Assembly (NCBI GenBank): GCA_027405735.1
Contig: JAPEHQ010000001.1
Coordinates: 4,588,001-4,652,000 of the forward strand
DNA from: Mucor racemosus
Lineage: Eukaryota > Mucoromycota > Mucoromycetes > Mucorales > Mucoraceae
Direction: 5' to 3'
Length of the DNA stretch: 64,000 nt
Below are positions 58,311-64,000 of the stretch, in pieces (positions within the stretch are counted from its first letter, which is position 1; every line of letters starts with the position of its first letter). Position numbers and translations under genes: made by a program. The notes beneath the pieces are model-generated. The model had not been told where the DNA came from. It did no database searches and saw nothing but the letters and a program-made list of their open reading frames with translations.

Positions 58311-60600
58311 ATGGGAGTGAATATACTAGAATTCTGTACTCCTCCTATTCCAGGACAACCTCATAAATATTATGGAAATGCTCATAATAATTTCATTAAA
58401 TTGCCTGTAGCAATACCTCATACAACTATACAAAAGACTGTATCTACAAACAACTCCTTACATTCAATAGCAACTAGTGGCAATTTGACATTATTAAAAA
58501 GTATTTTACCATTTTTACCAACACCTCAAAAAGCCGTAAATGAACCACATCCTTCTACTGGTTTAACTCCTTTACATTTCGCTGCTTCAAGAGGTCATTT
58601 TAATATTGTAAAATATCTAGTTGATGATTATTCTGCTGTAGTAGATGCTAAAGATAGAGAGGGCGAGGTATGGTAACCCATGGCAACCATGCTGGTTTTT
58701 ATTTTTTTGACAGCTCGTAACCTAGCAACTAATATCTCATGATATATATATATATTAGACTGCACTTTTAAAATCAGCATACAATGGACATTATCATGTT
58801 GTCAAGTATCTAGTTTCGAAAAATGCAAATGTTCATTCAAAAGATAAAGATGGTTGGACAGCACTTCATAATGCTTGTGCTAGAGGTTTCTTACCTATCA
58901 CGCGATTATTGATCGAAAAAGGTGCTCGGGTAGATGTCAAGAGCAAAATGGGCCATACTCCTCTAAGTAAGATGTCAAAATTATTTTAAATATAGATTGG
59001 ATATTGACCATGTTCATGAATTATTAGTCAATGCTGCATCCAAGGGCTATATTTCAATTGTAGAATATTTATTGGTTGAATCACATGCAAACCCCTTGAT
59101 TAAGAATAATTTTGGTGAGGCAGCATATGATGTAAGTGCAGCCGCTGGAGAATCTTATATATGTGAGATGCTTCATAGAGCTGGTAAATCATGGTGGCAA
59201 ATGCAACACAATTCAGATGGTAATAATTTAAAACATAACATAACATAATACGATTAAGCAAAGGCTAATGCATATGTCTATTAAAGGGAATGGATTAGCT
59301 TCAAGATATAATTTGTTAGATTTCCACGTTACTGTTATGGTGGTTATACATGAAAATGAACGATCTTCGTCTTTGTTGGGGTTATCAAAACCTCAGTTTA
59401 GTACTGCGTCCCTTACAAAGCATGATGTGCGTGGTCCTTGGTCTCTTTCTCCTTCAGGTAGACCCAGTACAAAAGAGGAAGTGCAACTACCACAAAATAA
59501 TACCAGTACAAATGGATCAGATTGGTTTTGGCTTACAGATTGGCAAATTGATTACAGCGATCCACGCATTGATCCTACATCAGGTTGGCAATATGCTCAC
59601 TCTTTTAATGATCCTGATGATGTTTGGACACCTGTTACACCTACAAGTGGTTATGGTTGGGTTAGACGTAGAATTTGGGTACGAGTAATGAAACGAAGAA
59701 TGGATTTACTCAAAGGAAATCATATCGGATCACCAACTATGAATGAGGAAGAAGATTATTTATGCGAAGCAGAGGACATTGTTCAGAATTCCAAGCTAGA
59801 CCCTGCAGTAACTGCTACTGAAGAGCCTTCTATCCAACAATTAACTATTGAATTGCGTGCTTATGAAGAAGCAGTTCAATTACTTCGTGCAGGCATTAAA
59901 AGTAAGATTTTCGTTTGTTTTTATGTAATGATAATGAATGCTTACATATACATTTTTTTTTATAGATGATGGAAATCAGTTTAGAATACATCAAGCCAAT
60001 ACATTAATTACTGCTTATACTTCTCAGATTGATGCACTTAATTTACAAATAACACAACTCGCACATACTGTATCAACACCTATTACGCCTCTTGCAGTGC
60101 AGCATAATGCAGAATTGGCTCGAGAATTAGGTTTTAACGATAGACAGGCACCTGAAAACAGCGATCTAGATACAAATCCATGGTCCCGTGATACCAATAA
60201 TAATACTACCGAGTGGCAAACATCCAATATATTAGAAAGTACTAGCTTTAATCATGTTAATTTGATTGGACATGGCATGGAAAACCAACATGAGCACGAT
60301 GATCAAGATGAGATGGAGGAGCAAATGAGAGGACCAAAACAATATGTTTGGGAATCTGACTTGGATGCAAAGGAATGTAGAGGCTGTAGAAGAAGATTTG
60401 GTTTTCTTGTAAGAAGACACCATTGTCGTTGTTGTGGTTTGATTCATTGTGATCGCTGTTCAATGTCTAGAGCTCGTTTGAGTTCTACTCAAATATTGCA
60501 AGATCCAAATGGGCCATTAGAATCATTGGATGTATTGGCTTCTCAACATCAGCGAGTTTGTGATACATGCTATGCAAAGCTTGGTGGTATTCCACCTTGA
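58311..60600 (+). CDS. Ankyrin-repeat, DysF and FYVE-domain endosomal protein
   Basis: Five exons: 58311-58667, 58759-58966, 59028-59219, 59287-59901, 59966-60600; 668 aa. Ankyrin repeats cover about 45-235 (TGLTPLHFAASRGHFNIVKYL, ETALLKSAYNGHYHVVKYLV, GWTALHNACARGFLPITRLLI, TPLINAASKGYISIVEYLL), several rebuilt over introns. A dysferlin/Pex23-type segment from D331 (DWFWLTDWQIDYSDPRIDPT...GWVRRRIWVRVMKRR) and a coiled coil follow, then a FYVE finger from W586 (WESDLDAKECRGCRRRF, RRHHCRCCG, and CDTCY), with the WxxD and R(R/K)HHCR PI3P-binding motifs. FYVE domains bind phosphatidylinositol-3-phosphate on endosomes and vacuoles. The start of exon 3 and of exon 4 were chosen because only these acceptors keep frame. 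Confidence 0.88.
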
Positions 60601-60640
60601 TTTATAAATTAAATTACTACTATGATTAAAATATACCACC

Positions 60641-60665
60641 CTTTCCTTTCCTTTCCTTTCCTTTC
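60641..60665. repeat. (CTTTC)5 microsatellite
   Basis: Five perfect CTTTC units just after the FYVE gene stop. Confidence 0.9.
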
Positions 60666-60807
60666 ATTTTCTACTATACTACAGTACTGTACATGTCTTT
60701 TGTTCTTGGATTTACTGTGACTGTGTGGCAATACAAATTAGCCTTTTTCTCTTGTGTTTGTTTGCTAAATCAGGCTTTTGTTTTGTGTCCATAATATAAA
60801 GTGAATC

Positions 60808-61442
60808 ATGTCTGAAGAGTCGAAAGAAGATACCGTCTATGATTTGATGGTAGACGAGGAATCTGGTGATTTAAAACCAAAAGTTGATAAGGTTTGGTCA
60901 AAGAAACCTTGAATAAATTCAATTTGTTAATCTCATTTTTGTAACAGATTCTTAAGGACATCTTTGACAATTTCGACAAGGTAAAAACTAACCATAAAAT
61001 CATAAAAATTACAGAAAACTTATCACGTATATACTTTGTCTAGGACAAGGATGGAAAATGGGATCTAAAAGAACTTCAAGAATTTGCTACTGCAACAAAT
61101 GGTCGTCCAGTAAAGTATTCCTTTTTTTTTTGTCAAATGTTGATCAACTTCTTAACATGTCGTATTAGTTTGAGGATTCTGTAATTGAAGAAATTATCGA
61201 ATCTTTTGAAATCGACAATGAAAATCGTTTATTATTCTCAGGATTCTATCAAATGTACTACATGCAAACCATCTCTGAGCCTGAAGAAACATTAAAGGAC
61301 TTCAAGAAACGTTAGTAGTTGCTTATAAATATCTTGAACGTTCTTAACACTAACCACTGTATTTAAATTTAAAATAGATGGATATGATGACAATTTAGAA
61401 TTAGTATCCTCTCGTACAGAGGGAAAAGAAGAAACTAAATAA
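60808..61442 (+). CDS. Small EF-hand calcium-binding protein
   Basis: Five exons: 60808-60891, 60948-60980, 61044-61109, 61169-61310, 61378-61442; 129 aa. One canonical EF-hand with loop D38-K-D40-K-D42-G-K-W-D46-x-x-E49 split by an intron, and a degenerate partner (EIDNENRLLFSGFYQMY). The first half is acidic. The last exon, joined through an unusual GTTAGT donor, turns an apparent CGT-TAG stop into KKHGYDDNLEL and a lysine-rich end. The donor of intron 1 (GTTTGG) is also weak. Likely a cytosolic calcium sensor; its partner is unknown. It starts 207 bp after the FYVE gene stop, same strand. Confidence 0.78.
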
Positions 61443-62700
61443 AGTTGCATTGATTGACTCTTTGTACAATGAAGTATATTGCTTTTTACTTTTTTTATAG
61501 GGCGATAAAGTTGAGCTGTGCTCAGCAGTAAAACAAAGCATTATATATGCACATGATATGATCGTTTGAGAATTATGAGATTTGATCCGGTAGCTGTAGC
61601 TGTGGTTGTTGGAGTTCATAAAGACATACTGCAGTAAACATATTATCAATTTCAGCAAATTGCACATGTAACGTATCGCTGTACTAATACGGCAGCATTA
61701 TTGTCATATAGTCGTCTCCTTGTATCACTGGTTGATAGTGATCGCAATGGAGACTTGCGCTTTGACTTGATGCGATTGCTGATTGTGCTTGCTTTTCAGA
61801 CGCTTATTAATGTATCGATTGCTTCATGTTTACCTGAATTGCTCAAATGCAAAAAAAAATGAAGTGTTTGTTTGTATGCCACTAAATAAAAAATAATAAT
61901 TGTTGCAATTTTAGCCCTCAAGAATCTGAATTATGATTTAATAGCAATTAGGAAGCTGACAAATAATCCTATTTCTTTAATATGCTTCCGAATAGATGTC
62001 TAGTTAAAGATAAGACTTATATATATCATACGATTATCATTCAAAATTGAATCTGTTTGTTTTGTAAATATAGTGTGAATTAGCTGATATAATAGCTAAT
62101 AAAAAAAAAAAGAAATACAAAAAACGATAGTAAGTCAACTAGAATATAGCAACCTTTATTGACTTTTAAGAATAAACTGAGCTTTAAGCACTATTATGTG
62201 CAGTATTGTTGCCTAAAAATTGTTTTCTTCACATCACATAAAGTTTAAAATGTAAAAATTACTGATTTATTATTGATATCTCTCTCAATTCTAAATATTT
62301 TGATATATGCCTTTACAAGCTAGATTATAGGTGTAACTCCCATATTAGCATTTGTATTAATGTTAAAGTACCTCAAAGCTTTTGAGATTTTAAGTATCTA
62401 AAAATGTGAAAATTGTTATATGACATGTCGTTTTAATTACTCATAAATCAACATTAAGCCATTCTTGTATCGTATATTTGTAGTTATAATATGTGTCAGA
62501 TATCTAGTTTGTTTTTGCACCAACTCGCTTGATTCTACTAGCTGTATGTTTGATGGAATAATGATATATATTTTTAAAATACCCTAATGACGAGATTTGT
62601 AATATTGCTTAAATTGTCGAGATCAGTTGGGTATAAATCGATGAATAAAAACCTCCAAGCATCTGGAGAGTACTTGATTGCATCGTCGAGCCTCTTGACA
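61443..62700. other. Non-coding interval
   Basis: No gene supported. The minus-strand frame 61401-61667 overlaps the last EF-hand exon and has no domain. Confidence 0.5.
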
Positions 62701-62719
62701 TTAATTACATCCTCATGTT

Positions 62720-64000
62720 ATTCACAAGGTAGATACAATTAAAAGCTATTCTGCATTCTTTTTTTGTTTCGGTGAAAAATCAAAAAAATAATGCATGTTA
62801 CAGCTTAAAACTTATGATAGCTGGGTTCCAAATTGATTCGTCAAATCGAACAGAAAATGACCAAAAAAAAAAAACCAAAATTGTTTAAAAGCTCATGAAC
62901 TACAACGTAAGTAGTCCTAGCGTGTTAAAAGGTTTTCGTACAGTTTTGGATTCTTCACCCATCTAAACAAAGCTTAGACAGATGTTTTATATTAAATTTA
63001 ACATAAAATACGATTGAAAATTTTGAGGTATTTGGTAAATACACATCACTTTTCATAAAAATGTTTCCAACCTAAATAATTAAGATGATGTACAGCAAAA
63101 TTATTTATTGATCTAGCTATTGATTAACGTTCTAGGTGTATTTTTTGTAGAAAAAACGAGATTCCCGTCAGTTTTTTTTTCAAATTCAGAATTTGGGATG
63201 AGTGTATACAAATGAAAAATTGAAGTTAGAAGCGAAGATATCTCATTGTACACACTTTTGAGGATATCTCCACGAAAAATCAATATTTTGAAAAGAGCTG
63301 AATTGCATCCAGTAGATCTCAACAGGCACCACAAGATAAATGTAAAAAACATTACTACTCAATATAACGAATGTTTTGCAATCTACTTCAAAAATGTCAA
63401 AAAAATAAATTAAGAAAAAATTGCTTCAAATTTTTTTGTTCTGAAATACGTTATAGAGCACTTTAAAACAAATAAGTTTTATTATTAGAAAGTGTTAGTA
63501 TAGCTTAATTTTTTGTAGAGATACGAAGGCTCAAAAGTTTTAATTTTTAGCAGCGAGATATGTGTAAAAATCTGAAACATTAACATTAGAAGCGTTATAC
63601 CAACTGCAAAAGATAGGATATTTCCGGATACTCGTTTTTGAATTAAAGTTGAACATCTCAGGTACATTGGTATGTAATTTTTTCTTGATATTATTTAGTG
63701 AAAAAAAAGCGGATCAAGGATGAAAAATGATACCCAGCTTTCAAGGGAAAAGCAGTGAGTTCTATGTTTTACCTGCTTTCAAATCTTTTGTGAGATATAA
63801 AATAAATTTAGGAACAGATAGCATAATGTAACCAATTCATATCTATTTAGCAGTATCTAAGGTATATCCTAAAAGTAATTAGCATGAGGTTAGTTATAAA
63901 AAAGAGGACGTGCTCCGAGTTTGTAGATTGGGAAGTTTGAAATTAATTGTTCGAAAATTCAATTTTTCTCAATTACCTATAAATAACCTGTCAAAATTTG
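62720..64000 (+). repeat. Interspersed repeat family F, copy running off the window
   Basis: Follows 29890-31050 in the same orientation, with many substitutions. No transposase core appears before the window end. Confidence 0.75.

Overview
The window comes from a fungal nuclear genome. It is very AT-rich, and its genes are compact and cut by many short introns (about 45-85 nt, with GT...AG ends and CTAAC/CTAAT-like branch sites). The gene set is fungal: a WC-2-like PAS-GATA factor, fungal RNA polymerase III and Dbp4 subunits, and ankyrin-DIL and ankyrin-DysF-FYVE proteins. With chromodomain Ty3/Gypsy elements and mariner-type transposase debris, this points to an early-diverging filamentous fungus, most likely Mucoromycota/Mucorales. 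The species is inference, not demonstrated.

Layout. 1-0.65 kb: reverse copy of an interspersed repeat (family F). 0.76-9.5 kb: dense housekeeping block: Pol III subunit RPC25 (+), then five minus-strand genes (UBA-domain protein, casein kinase 1, small SET protein, DEAD-box helicase Dbp4, mitochondrial carrier). 9.5-10.6 kb: decayed non-coding sequence. 10.6-17.4 kb: a complete Ty3/Gypsy chromovirus element with equal-length, apparently identical 727-bp LTRs and an ATATG target duplication. 17.4-32 kb: repeat graveyard with solo LTRs of four families, tandem and inverted copies of a unit that carries a broken dynein intermediate chain fragment, one small spliced hypothetical gene, and a broken Tc1/mariner-like transposase. 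32.2-41.4 kb: second gene block: phosphomannose isomerase, WC-2-like factor, RPL38, an ASDURF/prefoldin-like mini-protein, a DUF2470 membrane protein and a C2H2 protein. 41.4-55 kb: second repeat region with a second Gypsy element (45699-53704, minus) that carries a stop and a frameshift and is itself interrupted by two solo LTRs, flanked by duplicated 1.04-kb repeat G. 55.5-61.4 kb: third gene block: divergent ankyrin-DIL and ankyrin-DysF-FYVE genes sharing a 231-bp promoter, then an EF-hand protein. 62.7-64 kb: another family F copy.

The genes do not form one pathway. They cover transcription (RPC25), ribosome production (Dbp4, RPL38), signalling (CK1, WC-2-like), sugar-nucleotide supply (PMI) and membrane traffic (UBA/UMA-like, DIL and FYVE proteins). 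The repeat blocks separate three gene islands. Target-site duplications let the order of insertion be read directly: element 2 came first, then solo LTRs A and E inside it; LTR A came before LTR B at 19 kb.

Exon limits were derived by hand from splice consensus, reading frame and family similarity. No search or alignment program was run.
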